Below are positions 33,201 through 44,600 of a stretch of 64,000 nt of DNA, piece by piece. The DNA lies in contig OU612075.1 of the NCBI GenBank assembly GCA_914767715.1, forward strand, positions 18,602,001 through 18,666,000, read 5' to 3'. The notes under the pieces are model-generated. The model searched no databases, had not been told where the DNA came from, and saw nothing but the letters and a program-made list of their open reading frames with translations. Every line of letters starts with the position of its first letter. Position 1 is the stretch's first letter. This DNA is from Membranipora membranacea (Eukaryota > Bryozoa > Gymnolaemata > Cheilostomatida > Membraniporidae). The translations under genes and the position numbers were made by a program.

Positions 33201-35810
33201 CAGATCTTTCAAATGTCAAATATCAAATACTAGATGCCTGCGATATCCCTGATGACCTGGTTAACAAGTTTGATCTTGTTATGTTGATCGATGTGTTCCA
33301 CGATGTAGCCTACCCTGATAAGCTTACACAAGGAATGTATAAACTACTGTCACCAGGAGGGAAGGTGCTCATCTCTGACATAGATATGTGTGGTGATATC
33401 AAACAGGACTTTGAAAGAGGTAAGATTTTACATCACAAAATGCTTTGTCTAAATCCTGGTTCTCATTATCTCGAATCACAGCACAATGAAGTGAAGTGTT
33501 AGGATATAGGTGAACTTGAAGGTAGAGGCTTTATCTGCTTTCCTGTGGGGCTCTAATATATACGTAAGCTACCCGCGTGTTATAAGCTTAAGTTAGATGC
33601 GCTTGTTTGTGTAAACCAGGCTTTACAGAATTTCAGCCAATAGAATTCCAACCACAAGATTCTTTCCTGTTGATGCGCATACCCTCTCAAACTGTTCTGG
33701 TCTTATTTTATCATTAGAACCTAAATTTTTGTGTGAGTGGTCTGAGCAAGGTGTCACCCCCCCCCCCCCCATAGTCCTGGGTACTCCAACTAAGTCAACC
33801 TCTGCTCTATTTGCTAGCTAATACACCCATGGAGCGACCACCCATTCTTTATTCATTACAATTGTTGCTACTTGAGTCCAATGGTCTATTTGACATTTTC
33901 ATGTTGAATCCATCAATGCCCTCCACAACACACAGTGATGGTTAAGATAGATGTGCACAAAATATCTAATGAAGAAAGCTGTGACTGGATCCTCTCATTT
34001 GTCTTGTTTTGCTCAAACTCTGCCAGGGTTGTTGGTAGTGGTATTTCATGTCAACACACTCGGTCAGATAGTAGTTGATAGTAGAATGCCACTACCAACA
34101 ACATAGGCAGAGTTTGAGTATTTAAATCAGTTTTACTGATGCACTTCTATTAACAATCATATCTCGTGAAGTATGGTATCGTTTGGAAGTACGTAGCGTA
34201 GCGGTAACAATTCACATTGTGATGTGATAACTTATCGGACCTTGCGTAGAATCTACGCCCTTGTAAATTTGTAACTAGCAGTGAGCCAGTTTGGATAAGG
34301 TATTTCCCTACCTATGTAAATCTTTTGTTGCTTTGTGTTTGGTTGGAGTTCATGATATTGTTTCTCCAAAATGAGTTACCAATGAACCTGAATGATTCTG
34401 GTCAGTGGATGGTGTAAAAATGTGTTCTGGGACAAGTTAGAAGCCACTACCATTAGGTCTCGGTGCTCAGGTGCTGGTATCAGTTAAATCTGGGAATAAG
34501 TGGGCACTCAATCTATCTTACTGTCATGGCGACCTCTGAAATTACCTGAAACTATTGGTGCAACTGACAGCTTATTATCTTAGACTAGTAAGCAGAACAT
34601 AGTCTCTAATACATCTGCTTGTGCCACCAGTTTTCATAGCTTGCTGCTGCTCTATTCTTGAACTCCTACCAAGGTTGACCAAACTGTGTCGAGATCGGCA
34701 TTTCATTATCAACCACATTCCACTTGGGTGGGGAAAGTGGTTGGTAATGAAATGCTACTACCAGCTATCCCCACACTAACCAAAGAGCCAGGTTTGTTCA
34801 AGTATCCTTGATGAGACTACAGTTAGACTAGAAGTATGCTATTGTGTTTGGCCATATAACTGCTAAGGTTACAAAGGATGCACATCTTGTGGCTAACTAA
34901 GGCAAAAAATGAATAAATTAAATCAGGATTAGTGGGGCAATAACTGGTGGTGTCGGAGGTCAATGACACGATGATGGTTTAACTGGTTGTTGTGTTAGTT
35001 TGCTGGTTGGCTGGGTTTTCTTACCCATTAGCTTTTTATTGTACCACAACAAAGAATGTTATTATCAGAAGATATATTCACAGATTAAATGATATATTAT
35101 CAGAGACTATAGATATCTATAGTCTCTGATATTATACGATATTATAATAATCAACTGGGTCAGGTTATCATATATCAAGTTCAATCCTGCCTTCATTCCA
35201 GTTACTTACTTCCACTGATCAATGGTGGGAGCACCTCCTAATGCAGGCAAATGGACCAAACTTGGTCAATATCCAGAAGAGCCGCTCGGCATTACACAAG
35301 TATACTACTTGAAGAATTTGAAGGTTAAATACAGTACATCTAGCAGTATGAATATACTTCCTCACTGTTCGACATCTTATAGACTCCTATCGGTCCATAG
35401 ATGCTTTATGTCTGGTTCTCAGAGCTAAGTAGATCAGGTTTGATCCACTTAACCCGCATTCTGCCTGTTTCCATTCTACTGGTGAGCCTTTGCGCCTGCG
35501 ACTCGAACTACACAATAAGGCAAATCAGTGCATACTTGATCTAAGGATCATATAGAGATAGGACTTGTTAGTTGGTAAATTTTAACATCTCATCCTGATT
35601 TATTTTGTAGACCCGGGATCATCTGTGTTTTATTACTCGGTGAGCACACTGTATTGTATGCCTACGTCTCTATACTACCCCGATGGTGCTGGGTTGGGGG
35701 CATGCGCTGGCCCCACAAAGATTGAGAAGATATTGAGAGAGGGTGGATTCAGGAATGTGAGGACTACCTGCCGAGATGGTGCTTCTTTATTTCTCTGCAG
35801 TAAAGACTGA
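24241..35810 (+). CDS. SAM-dependent methyltransferase, Rv2258c-like (gene 1, 355 aa)
   Basis: Seven exons: 24241-24307, 25185-25287, 28986-29203, 30822-30944, 32151-32291, 33204-33419 and 35611-35810. Total 1068 nt; stop TGA at 35808-35810. The first ~110 residues hold a winged-helix module (SRLGLFNGLADL, then QIADSMNMKERYIREW and GVDRYWL), the hallmark of the Rv2258c-type family. The Rossmann domain has motif I VLEVGCGAAGPTR (residues 176-188), the acidic ribose-binding Asp203 in TASDLSEN, then DLVMLIDVFHDVAYP and GGKVLISDIDM. A C-terminal lid follows (YSVSTLYCMPTSLYYPDGAG). Length is normal for the family. The reaction should be methyl transfer from SAM; the substrate is not predictable. 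It is probably cytosolic, as no signal peptide is present. Large introns contain foldbacks and micro-palindromes. First of three tandem paralogues. Confidence 0.9.
24791..24945. repeat. inverted repeat in intron 1 of methyltransferase gene 1
   Basis: ACCCTGCTTAGTCCCATATTAT pairs with ATAATATGGGACTAAGCAGGGT (24823-24918). Inner arms TTTGAACCA(C)AGAC and GTCTATGGTTCAAA, and outer arms GTTGTGTT...GTTATTGAC and GTCGATAACAACAAC, extend it. Clear foldback; no certain target duplication. Confidence 0.6.
25080..25123. mobile_element. micro-palindrome, family alpha, TSD AGTATAT
   Basis: A perfect 30-bp palindrome (CACAGAGTAAGGATA and its exact complement) lies at 25087-25116. AGTATAT is duplicated exactly on both sides, and the next bases outside differ, so the duplication is exactly 7 bp. 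Confidence 0.85.
25521..25589. mobile_element. nested pair of family alpha micro-palindromes
   Basis: A perfect 30-bp alpha palindrome (25540-25569) is flanked by ATATATAT on both sides. The pair sits inside a decayed alpha copy whose left half is CACAGAGTAGGATATAT (from 25521) and right half ATTCTTACTCAGTG (to 25589). A younger copy landed at the AT-rich centre of an older one. Confidence 0.7.
26044..26103. repeat. half foldback, GATAGCTGGTAGTAGC family (copy 3)
   Basis: GGAAAGTGGTGGATAATGGA through CTACTACCGGCTATCCC to GGCACAGTTTGAG corresponds to one arm only of the elements at 6025 and 63240. Intron 2 of methyltransferase gene 1. Confidence 0.55.
27395..27450. repeat. GAATT-type microsatellite
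   Basis: Irregular runs of TTGAATTGAATTGAAT with point changes, in intron 2 of methyltransferase gene 1. The rest of this 3.7-kb intron outside the listed elements shows nothing recognisable. Confidence 0.6.
27770..27815. mobile_element. micro-palindrome, family epsilon, TSD ACTTGAT
   Basis: 32-bp inverted repeat at 27777-27808: TTAGCCTGGGCAG, then GCTAGG, then CTGCCCAGGCTAA. ACTTGAT is duplicated on both sides (8 bp if the following T is counted). A longer relative is at 54263-54318. Confidence 0.8.
29285..29360 (+). repeat. tRNA-like segment (possible SINE head or tRNA relic)
   Basis: GTGGG-TTTGAGT-CCCAC at 29331-29347 is a perfect T-arm and contains a good B-box-like GGTTTGAGTCCC. No matching acceptor stem or D-arm can be folded upstream, so it is not a functional tRNA gene. 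It lies just after exon 3 of methyltransferase gene 1. Confidence 0.35.
31793..31872. repeat. 80-bp palindromic hairpin in intron 4 of gene 1
   Basis: GAACTGTTGTATGAATC pairs with GATTCATACAATAGTTC, and TTGTATACAATAATAAT with ATTATTGTATACGAA. Outer bases AATTAAAATC/GATTTTAATT also pair. No target duplication recognised. Confidence 0.6.
34011..34118. repeat. foldback element, GATAGCTGGTAGTAGC family (copy 4)
   Basis: GCTCAAACTCTGCC at the left pairs with GGCAGAGTTTGAG at the right. GTTGTTGGTAGTGG pairs with CCACTACCAACAAC. Diverged in the loop. Intron 6 of methyltransferase gene 1. Confidence 0.6.
34677..34782. repeat. foldback element, GATAGCTGGTAGTAGC family (copy 5)
   Basis: GGCATTTCATTATCAACCAC pairs with GTGGTTGGTAATGAAATGC, and CTACTACCAGCTATCCCC is the conserved family arm. 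Outer arms are eroded. Intron 6 of gene 1. Confidence 0.6.
35094..35135. mobile_element. micro-palindrome, family beta, TSD ATATTAT
   Basis: A perfect 28-bp palindrome (CAGAGACTATAGAT and its complement) at 35101-35128, with ATATTAT on both sides. Bases further out differ, so the duplication is exactly 7 bp. Second copy at 38113-38141. Confidence 0.88.
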
Positions 35811-37540
35811 TTCTACGATTCTCTGATACTCTAATCTCCTGATTCTTTGGTTGTCTGAAGTTCATTAATCCATTTAGTTTCATCTATTCTATCGTACTAC
35901 TCTTTTTTTTAGACTATAGCATTTTAGTACCATGATTAAGAAACAATTGGGGACAATTTCAGTCCACACCACATAATTCAGACTTCTAGCGGCCACAAAT
36001 TAAACTTAGAATATTAACATTGACATTAGAATGTATGTAGTTTTGGATGCAGGGACCATTATTTTATGGCTGATTTGACAGAAATTCTGAATTCGCTGGA
36101 GCGCATTGTAGCTGTTGTACCTGCCTGTAAGATGTAGCAGGATGTAGATTATTCCTTTTCTGTTTATTTGTCCAGATTTGATGCATTGTGATCATTTGTA
36201 ATCATATGTTATCATTTGCTATCGTTTGTATTGATTGGTGCTTTTTTATATGGCTTTTCTGAAGAAAAATCTAATTTTCATTACATCTCAAACCACTACC
36301 ACTTGGTATCTGTTGTGAAATCAATCTTATCAGAGACAGTAGATTATGAAATAATAGTCTGTGGTCTGGTCTCGTTACTAGGAGGGTGAGATATGACTTT
36401 TATTACCCTCCATCGGATTGGAGTGATCAATCACTCTGGTATTCATTGCATTCATTTTGGCCATAGAGTTGAAATCTATTTCATGTTTGGAATGGTCACT
36501 TTACATCGAGTAAACTAATGCTAGCAGAGATCCTGGTTGGCCAGTCTCATTTTTAAAAAGAGCAAAAAGGGGCTGTTTCAGCAGACACCAGGACTAATAT
36601 GGGAGTTTTAATTGAAATGTGAGACATTAGTGGTTTCCTTTGAGGCAAAATAACAGTGAGTAATTATTTAGCTTTTGACATAATTTGATAATTTATGTAG
36701 ACATATATTTTTTGCATCACCTGATTCGATCAATGATCTTGTGATAAGAGCAAAAGTATAATCAACTGTTTCAATTTTTCCATGGAGAATTCCTAATTCC
36801 AACAGGTAACAAAATTGTGACAATGACTGCGAAATTGGGTTTCTTCCAGTACTAAAGCCAAAGTGTGCTCTGATCTATGTTATCTAACCAAATTCTCAAA
36901 ATACTGCTGTTATCCGGCAATTTAGAGCTTCGTCTACCCGTGCATCTATATACAGTCTGTTGAATATTCTGTCTGGATATTCTAACCAACTATATACCTG
37001 AAAATTTCAACCTGTCTGGTAGCTAGCACTTATTTTTCACTAGCTGCAGTTAGAGCCTATGTAAGGTGAAAGGAGTGAGTATTAGTTGGGGGAGGAATTA
37101 AATACAGCTATTTCAGGCAATACAATACAATACAATAGTGTTTGACCTAACTCCTCTAGGTAGGTACAAAAATCCATCACTTATTATTGATCAGAACTGC
37201 TCAAAAAGTTTATAATATTGTTACACTTAATTTTAGTAAGGTAGCATAGCCAGTAAATTTTTGTCTAATGATTTTATTACAAACTGTAAAAGTAAATTGG
37301 TAAACCCAAATACACTGAAATTAAAAATATAAGCATTTTGACTACAAAAATATAATAAAAATGCTATTATACATTTGTGGAAAAACTGTTTAAAAATATA
37401 AAGATTCAAAAACAAACAAATAAATACAACATGTTTATGTGTCAACAACTTGAAACAAACAGTTGATCAACATTCTATTCAAAGTTATTCTCGCGTAAAA
37501 TGTCTTATTCACCTTCTAAACTTCCTTGTATTAATATGCA
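35811..37540. other. 3' flank of methyltransferase gene 1 and spacer; no gene seen
   Basis: Frames are short and AT-driven. A degenerate CAGAGAC...GTCTGTG hairpin at about 36337-36370 may be a decayed beta micro-palindrome. A short AATAC microsatellite lies at about 37115-37135. Confidence 0.45.
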
Positions 37541-38607
37541 TCAACAGCCTCGCTCTCCGATCCGGCGGCTAATGCCGCGCTGAACAATTGATCGTATCTT
37601 GTTGTATGACGTCAACTGGCGGCGAGCGGTGAACTTTCGTAACTGCATGCGAGCGCATGCATTATGGCATGCTGATACATGCAGTATGGCATGCGGGAAA
37701 CTGTAACATGTTCTATCGAGCAAGCTGCATGTGAAAAACCGATACATATACGCGCCAGACGGCAAACTTAATAAAGATGATCATGCCTACCTTAGGCTTG
37801 ATTCTAAATAGATAAATGAGTCCTTGTTCCGCGTTGCCGTGCATCAACCGATGTGCTATTGCTGAAGTCAATGATTGTAAGTTTGGATCTGAGGCTATAA
37901 TGAACTTGACCGTGTTATTGCATGCTGCTGTTTCAATGCAGGTACATGTAGTTATGCATGCAATACATGTTAAATAATAATGTTAAATGTACAATGCGCA
38001 TGCGCCAGATGCAAAACTCTGATTACATACACTAATGGTTTTTGCTTTCACTAGAGCGTCGCTAGAGGTCGCAATTGATTGACCAATGATATCTGATCAT
38101 TAGTGGTGCCAGCAGAGACTATAGATAATCTATAGTCTCTGGTGCCAGCTCTCAAATTAGCCCTAGATAATAGAATCATGTCCTGTTACAATATCGGCAT
38201 ATTGATCCCCACCCCAATTATAAATCATTATATAGACATACCGTTCGCTTACATCGTTAAGTTGAGGTGATGTAAGTCGAGAAATGACTAGACAATTTTT
38301 AGCACTTTGCTCCTCTTGAAATAGTGAAATAGTGAAAGAAACCACAGGTCAAGCTTTTGAGGTTGCGAGAAGCCATTTGATCACCATTCACAAAGACCTT
38401 AAAGCCCCAAAGTGTGTATGATTCACACTAGATTAAATGATGATAATAAATTGGCATTATTTGGTCTTAGAGCTTGGCATTATAACATTTACACATACTC
38501 TTCTTCAGCAAGTCCAGTTTCCAAGATAGCATAGACTTGAGTGCCCAATCAGCCTATGTATTATAATCTGAATAAATTTATTTGAAATCATTCCATTCTC
38601 TTTACAG
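37541..38607 (+). promoter_or_regulatory. putative promoter and leader region of methyltransferase gene 2
   Basis: A CpG-richer patch (37545-37760) contains TGACGTCA (CRE-like) and clustered GCATGC. TGCGCATGCGCC at 37995-38006 is very close to an NRF1 site. CCAAT occurs near 38080. Exon 1 of gene 2 begins after a TCTTTACAG acceptor (first base 38608), so a non-coding leader exon must lie upstream, consistent with a promoter here. The exact start is not determinable. Confidence 0.35.
38106..38148. mobile_element. micro-palindrome, family beta, TSD GTGCCAG
   Basis: 29 bp at 38113-38141: CAGAGACTATAGA, then TAA, then TCTATAGTCTCTG. GTGCCAG flanks both sides. Adjacent bases also agree by chance, so up to 10 bp match; palindrome symmetry sets the duplication at 7. 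Confidence 0.82.
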
Positions 38608-38671
38608 GTTACCTGATCCCGGCTGGATTTCTCTCATCCTAGTCATATAAGCGTCTGAAGAGATATTCGTT

Positions 38672-41600
38672 ATGGCGGAAGCAGAGTTTGCACAAAAAAT
38701 AGATACGATTGTCAACCACAGCTGGATAACTGTGGGATTATCCATCGGTGAGCTGAACATGCATTTTGCCCAGCGTCATGTCAATATTGGGCAATTACAC
38801 ATTTACACTAATGTTGAGAGCACATTATTGCCTCCCCATGAAAAAAAGGAAACAACTCCTAATGAGGTATTGTACTCAACAATTTATTGCTTTTTGTCTT
38901 TGATACAGTGTCCGTCATAAAGGGAGAGTGTGTGATAATAATATATCTATACCAATGATGTGCTTGATTCAAAGTTGATAGTTGTAGTTAGTATCTACCC
39001 TACAAACCAAAACTTTTCAACCTATATGCACATGTAATTTATAGCAAAATTAGTATAAATAAATTTTGCTATAAATTCCCTTTACAGCTACGTTTCCATA
39101 ATGCCATATATTGGGACTATTTTGAGATTAGAATTTGTTTGATTTTTGGCTGGTAACTTCTATACTTCAAGGTATGGTTACTAATTATAACAATTGTTAC
39201 TCACCTCACCTTCTTGATGTAGGCAGTCGACTCGGTCTTTTTCGAGGGCTGGCAGATCTGTCACAATGTAAGGATACTTCAGTAACTTCTTTACAGCTAG
39301 CTGATCGCTTGGACATGAAGGAACGGTAAGAGATCTCATATCTTCCCTTTGTACTCAATGATGGTCAATTAAACATGACAATACTATTTCATTCAACAAA
39401 ACTTAGCTCAACATTTTTCAAAGAGGCTGAAATTAGACCTTTGCCTCTATAAGACCCTTGCGTGAAGTTTTCATTTTCAAATGAGGCCATTGTGGTGCCT
39501 CCCCATATTTGGTATCAACCTGAACGGCACTGTGGAAAACTTTTAAATAGCCTCTGGTGATAAACAGTGCATTAGGGTTACTGGAAAGACAAGTCTTTTT
39601 GGCTGCCTCTGCTTTATGCAGGTGAAGAGAATGCAAGGGTTACCCAGCTATGTTGTTAGCAGTGGGGATTGAACAACAATGTGCCATCTCCCTGCTTATT
39701 GCCCACCTGCCATCAAGGTCAAGGTAGTAGTTTCAATTTGCCTCATAAGTAGCCATGGTTTTGGCTCTGAGCTGATGACCTACCAGCCAGCACATTGGCT
39801 ACTTATAAGTACAGTTTGCAACATCCAGTATGAAATGCAGTTTGTAATGGTCTTTGTTTCCTATTTAGATATGTCCGTGAGTGGATTTGCGGTATGGCTT
39901 GCGGAGGTATTGTTGATCATTGTGAGATTGAGGGTGAGGACAGGTTCTGGATCACCCCTTATAGACTACCTGCTTTAGTTGGTACTCCGTCTACACATGA
40001 GAATTGTACAAAGAAAGTTATGTATAACGCACAGCGAGGGGAGCAGCTGACAGGGGCTCTTGGTGACTATAGAGAAGTCGAGAAATGCTACTATAAAGAT
40101 GGGCCCTCAGGTAAGGTAAACCATTTTGTACACAGGATAGTTTGGGCGCTAGTTCTGAAAGATAGCGATCCATTCATGAACGGAAGCTCCCATAGTTGAA
40201 GGTTATCCATAAACATGTTGATAAAGTATTTATATGTTCATGGTTATATCAATGAGATGAGCTTTTAGTAGCTAAGACAAAATTTTGATGAAACACTGTG
40301 ACCAAAGGACAATATTTTTGAGAGACAACGGAGAACGAGAATCAAGGCAGAAAAAAATAAGTATTTTTCTGGATATCTGTAAGAATTCAATGAAAAGTGC
40401 ATACTTCCGATCAACAATATAATATATACTTATATTTTACTACCAACCAGGCACGAAAGTAGACAACTATCCGATTCTACATGAATTCTTGTCAAAAAGA
40501 AACACATCATTTCAGACACTAGATCACGCTGCTGTGTTTCTTGGTGGCACTGAAATGCTGGACAGACTCAGTAAGTTACTTATACTGATACCTTGTCCTG
40601 TCTTTATATATACTTTATACTTTTATTGTCAATCTACAGTCATCTTTAGGAATGTTTTTCATGCAGTGACAGAACAAAAAAACTTAAGCGGAGAGAAAAA
40701 GAAAAAATACACAAGTAATAAAAATAAATAGGATTTAAAGTGCTTTGATAGTTTTTGTTTGAAATGAGTAAGTTTGGTTGCTGAGGGTATCTGAATTGGT
40801 AAAGAGTTTAAAGTTGTAGTGATTTTTTGTCTTAATTGATGGCTGTGATAATTTAATAGATGTTTGTCTCTAACAAAGTTTTTAGAGCTAGCTGGAATAA
40901 ATCCTTCCAAAAGGAAGTCAGATGCCATCAAATGCAAAATTTGAAAACCAAAACTACAGGTGAAATGACATTCAAGGAGAGGAAAAGGAATCAGACCAAG
41001 AGATGTATGTAAATCTCTTTAGAAGGGGGCTGCTAAATGGTTTTATTACCACTGTCAGAAAAATGTTGTAGGCACAACATAAAATTCACTGGTTCCTGAA
41101 GATTTTTTTATCTAGCCTCTCGAGAGATGGGATTGGAGTCTGTGAAAATTAGGGACTTGCTGAGGTGTCAGTACTTAGGATCACTGTTTCTAAGCTCATG
41201 ACGCTAAGTTGAGGTTGATGTGCAGTAGCCTAAGCCTGAAATCAGGGGGCAACTTGAACCCAATCATCAAAGTCCCTCCACTAGGAGAAATGAATGTTTA
41301 TCTTTTTCATTATATATTGAACTATTTTTCAATAAGCTCGGTCATAATTTGGTTGCTCCCCCCACCTCCCTATACACATTTATTGTTCTTTCAGAAACCG
41401 GTATCAGTGTTTTGGAAATCGGCTGTGGAGCTGGACATCCATCAAAGCTGTTAGCTGAAAACTTCCCGGCTAGTCAATTCGTAGCCTCAGATCTCTCTGA
41501 AGATTGCCTCACAAGAGCTAGGGCTAACATGAAAGGTTAGTTCAGCATCAGACAAGTTTTGTCTACTTGTTCAGACTGTCATCATTTGTCATCAGGCTGA

Positions 41601-44600
41601 TTTATTTTCATGATGGGACATTGCAGAGGATCATACTAAAAACCTGTTTCAGATTTTCCAATCAAATGGGTCAAAATTTTAGCCAGCAGCTTGCGCAAAT
41701 CGGCCACCCAGCTTCAAACTACAATACCGACAGAATTGTATGTATTGTATTTCTTGTCATTTCAGAGTTATCCTCTCATAGTAGAAAGAGACGACAAACT
41801 AGAGATAGAAATCTGTTGCTCATGTTAGTTATTTTAAGTTTCACTTACTACCATTAATTACCATCTAGGTATATCTGCCCATTCACTCAGTATTTATAAG
41901 TGAGTGTTTTAAAACATACATTATATCTTGCAGGTCTAAAAAATGTTGAGTTTGCTGTTCTCGACGCCTGCGAAGCAGTAAATCCAGAGTTGAAGAATAA
42001 GTTTGACTTGGTGATGTTGTTTGATGTGTTTCATGATGTCGCCTACCCAAATAAAATGATCAGTGTGGTACATGAGATGCTGAGAGATGGTGGGAAGTTC
42101 CTCATTCTCGATGTACCGACACACGGCAGTCTCACGGAGAATATAAAACACGCAGAAGGTATGTACATTCCAGAAAAAGTCCAATTCTGTATGGGCAGTA
42201 GCCAGTTTTATGAAAAATCATAGTAGAAGGTTGGTTGGTGCATCCCATGATGCATGCTAAGACATATTGTAGGAACTTAGTCCAATCCAACACTCGGTGT
42301 TCTGAGACGTGTGGCAGGTGCTGTATGGGACATGTCTTACAGCACTCAAGAACAATGTTTTTTATGGGTTTATGCTGTATCACAATGCTCTTTTGTATTT
42401 AAGAACAATGCTGTAGAGGCCTTGAGCGCTGTAAGACATGTCCTGCCAGCAATCATTTTAGTGCCCATTCAGAAATGATTAAATTTTGTGGTGTCAAGTC
42501 AGCATTCCCACCTTCATATACCTTTGTTGATCTGGGATGTCATTCAAGTTTTCAATTTTAAAGCAAATTACCACTATCTCTTCGCTCAAGATTATCACTC
42601 ATTTGGAGTTGCAATTAGAAAAAACCTTGTTCTCAAATCATTCACTCAGAAAGATTTGGAAACGAGACCCCTAGCAACCTGCTCACTCGGTGAGCGAGCA
42701 ATCAGAAAGTGATATTTTTTTTAGTGTCAAAGCGACAGTCCTACTAGGTCATGTTTGGTATGGTTTTCAAGATCTCAGGCTAAAAAGTCACTAGGGCATA
42801 TGAAAGAAAACAGCCTGTGAACCTAATTGCAGTAAAACTGCTGCAAGGTCTGAAAATTAGGATCATAGTGGATCATAGTGATTTATTGCCTCTCCCTGAC
42901 CACTATGGCCACTATGATCCACTATGGTTCTTGCTAAATTAATAATAATTAAAAAAAAACTAATTGCTATTTTCTACAATTTACATTGTTTTATTATTTT
43001 TATTTGCCCTATGAACTCACAATATTTGATTTACTGTGGTGATATATCCACTAATAGGAAAGACCCCCCTGTGTCCCAGTAGGGAATGTTTCTAGCTTGT
43101 CAGGGACTGACTTTTGTCAAAAATAGTTGTTACCACGGTGCAACAGGTGGTGACTCAGATTTGCTGCAGCCTTCATTGAGATGAGAAGATTTGAAAGATA
43201 CTTTTGCAGCCAAAAAACCGAATTTTGAAATGTAAATAAATGTCTTCTATGACTGAAATATAATATTGATGCTACTATACAAACATCAATGCAGACCATA
43301 GACCTACTAATAATAAACCTAGACAGGTGACAGATATAGAGCTTATACAGTGAGCAGTGAGGCCTATAATAACTGGAATTCCCCAATGACACAACGATAC
43401 TGTGTTGTGCACAGCGCATGCTGCAATGAATGGTTTTACTATATGAGCGTGACTGATTATTAGCTATAATGGCATTTTTCTCATAGAGATATCGTAGACC
43501 GATGCCTACAAGTTAATTTTATCTGAAAGGTGATGTACCAAGCAACGCCATAGTCTCTGAATATTTTCTTTAGCTTAAATATTGAATGAGATACAACCAT
43601 TAGAAGTCGGCAATATCTGTAAACGTTGATACATTATAGCAAGGAGCAACAGTGAAGATAAAAATGTGTCTTGTATTGGTTGTAATAATAAATGAGAAGT
43701 CTTATTCTTACTATGCAACGGAACATCCAGAAGTACCACTAGAAGTACGAGTTGCGTACCTTATATCATGATATACATAGATAGACCAGTTACTGATGCT
43801 GAAATATTACCAATCTATTGAGTTTAGATCGGATGTTTTCATTTTTCTCTGATGTTATCTTCTGGGTTTCGTAATGAACTCGTATCATTATGTATCGGTG
43901 GATAAGGGATCTGATTGTTGAAGTGGAATGCACAGCACATTTCATAAATCCATGCAAATTTCCTAAAAGAATATGGTTGAGGACTCTGTTTCGGGTTTTG
44001 ATAAATATGTTTGTGTCAACACCATTGCATGTTATATAATTGCTCGCTCACTACGAAGAGCTTCTTTGTGTTTGGAGAAAGTACAACAAGCCCGCCCCTA
44101 TTCTTGACGGACACCAGTGTAGTATCATCATTCGGGTCGTTAGTGTCTGTATCTATAAGTGAATCTCTTCAGTCTGAACATGTCTAAGATACCTATCATG
44201 TTACGTTGTACTCTCTCCTTCTCAAATCTGCGTATGTGTTGCTGCAATGTCTTTATTCGCCTCCTTTGTTTAGGAACTTTGGCTTCAGGAGTTGTGTTCT
44301 TTTGTCCACGCCCCTCCTGCGGCGCGTCGCTACTCAGTATTAAGGGTATATCTGGAACTACAGGTTCTGCTGCTTCAGCAGGAACTGTATCTGCTTGCAC
44401 AGTATGTAAATCCTCACTAGTCTCTGCGCTGGAACTCGGAGGGGGGGGGGTTTGCAGCGTCTCTGCTTAACACTCTACTTTTTTGGGTTGTGGGGGTCGT
44501 AGATACGCAGGATACTCCGGAAACATAGTAGGCACTGCATTCGGGTAGAGCATAGCCCGTCTCCCTGGAAGGTTAGGAGGCACTCTGTATGCACCCTTTC

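Noticed and set aside
37541-37765. 74-aa minus-strand frame in the CpG-richer patch
   Set aside because: The patch is better explained as a promoter. The frame has no splice context or recognised domain.
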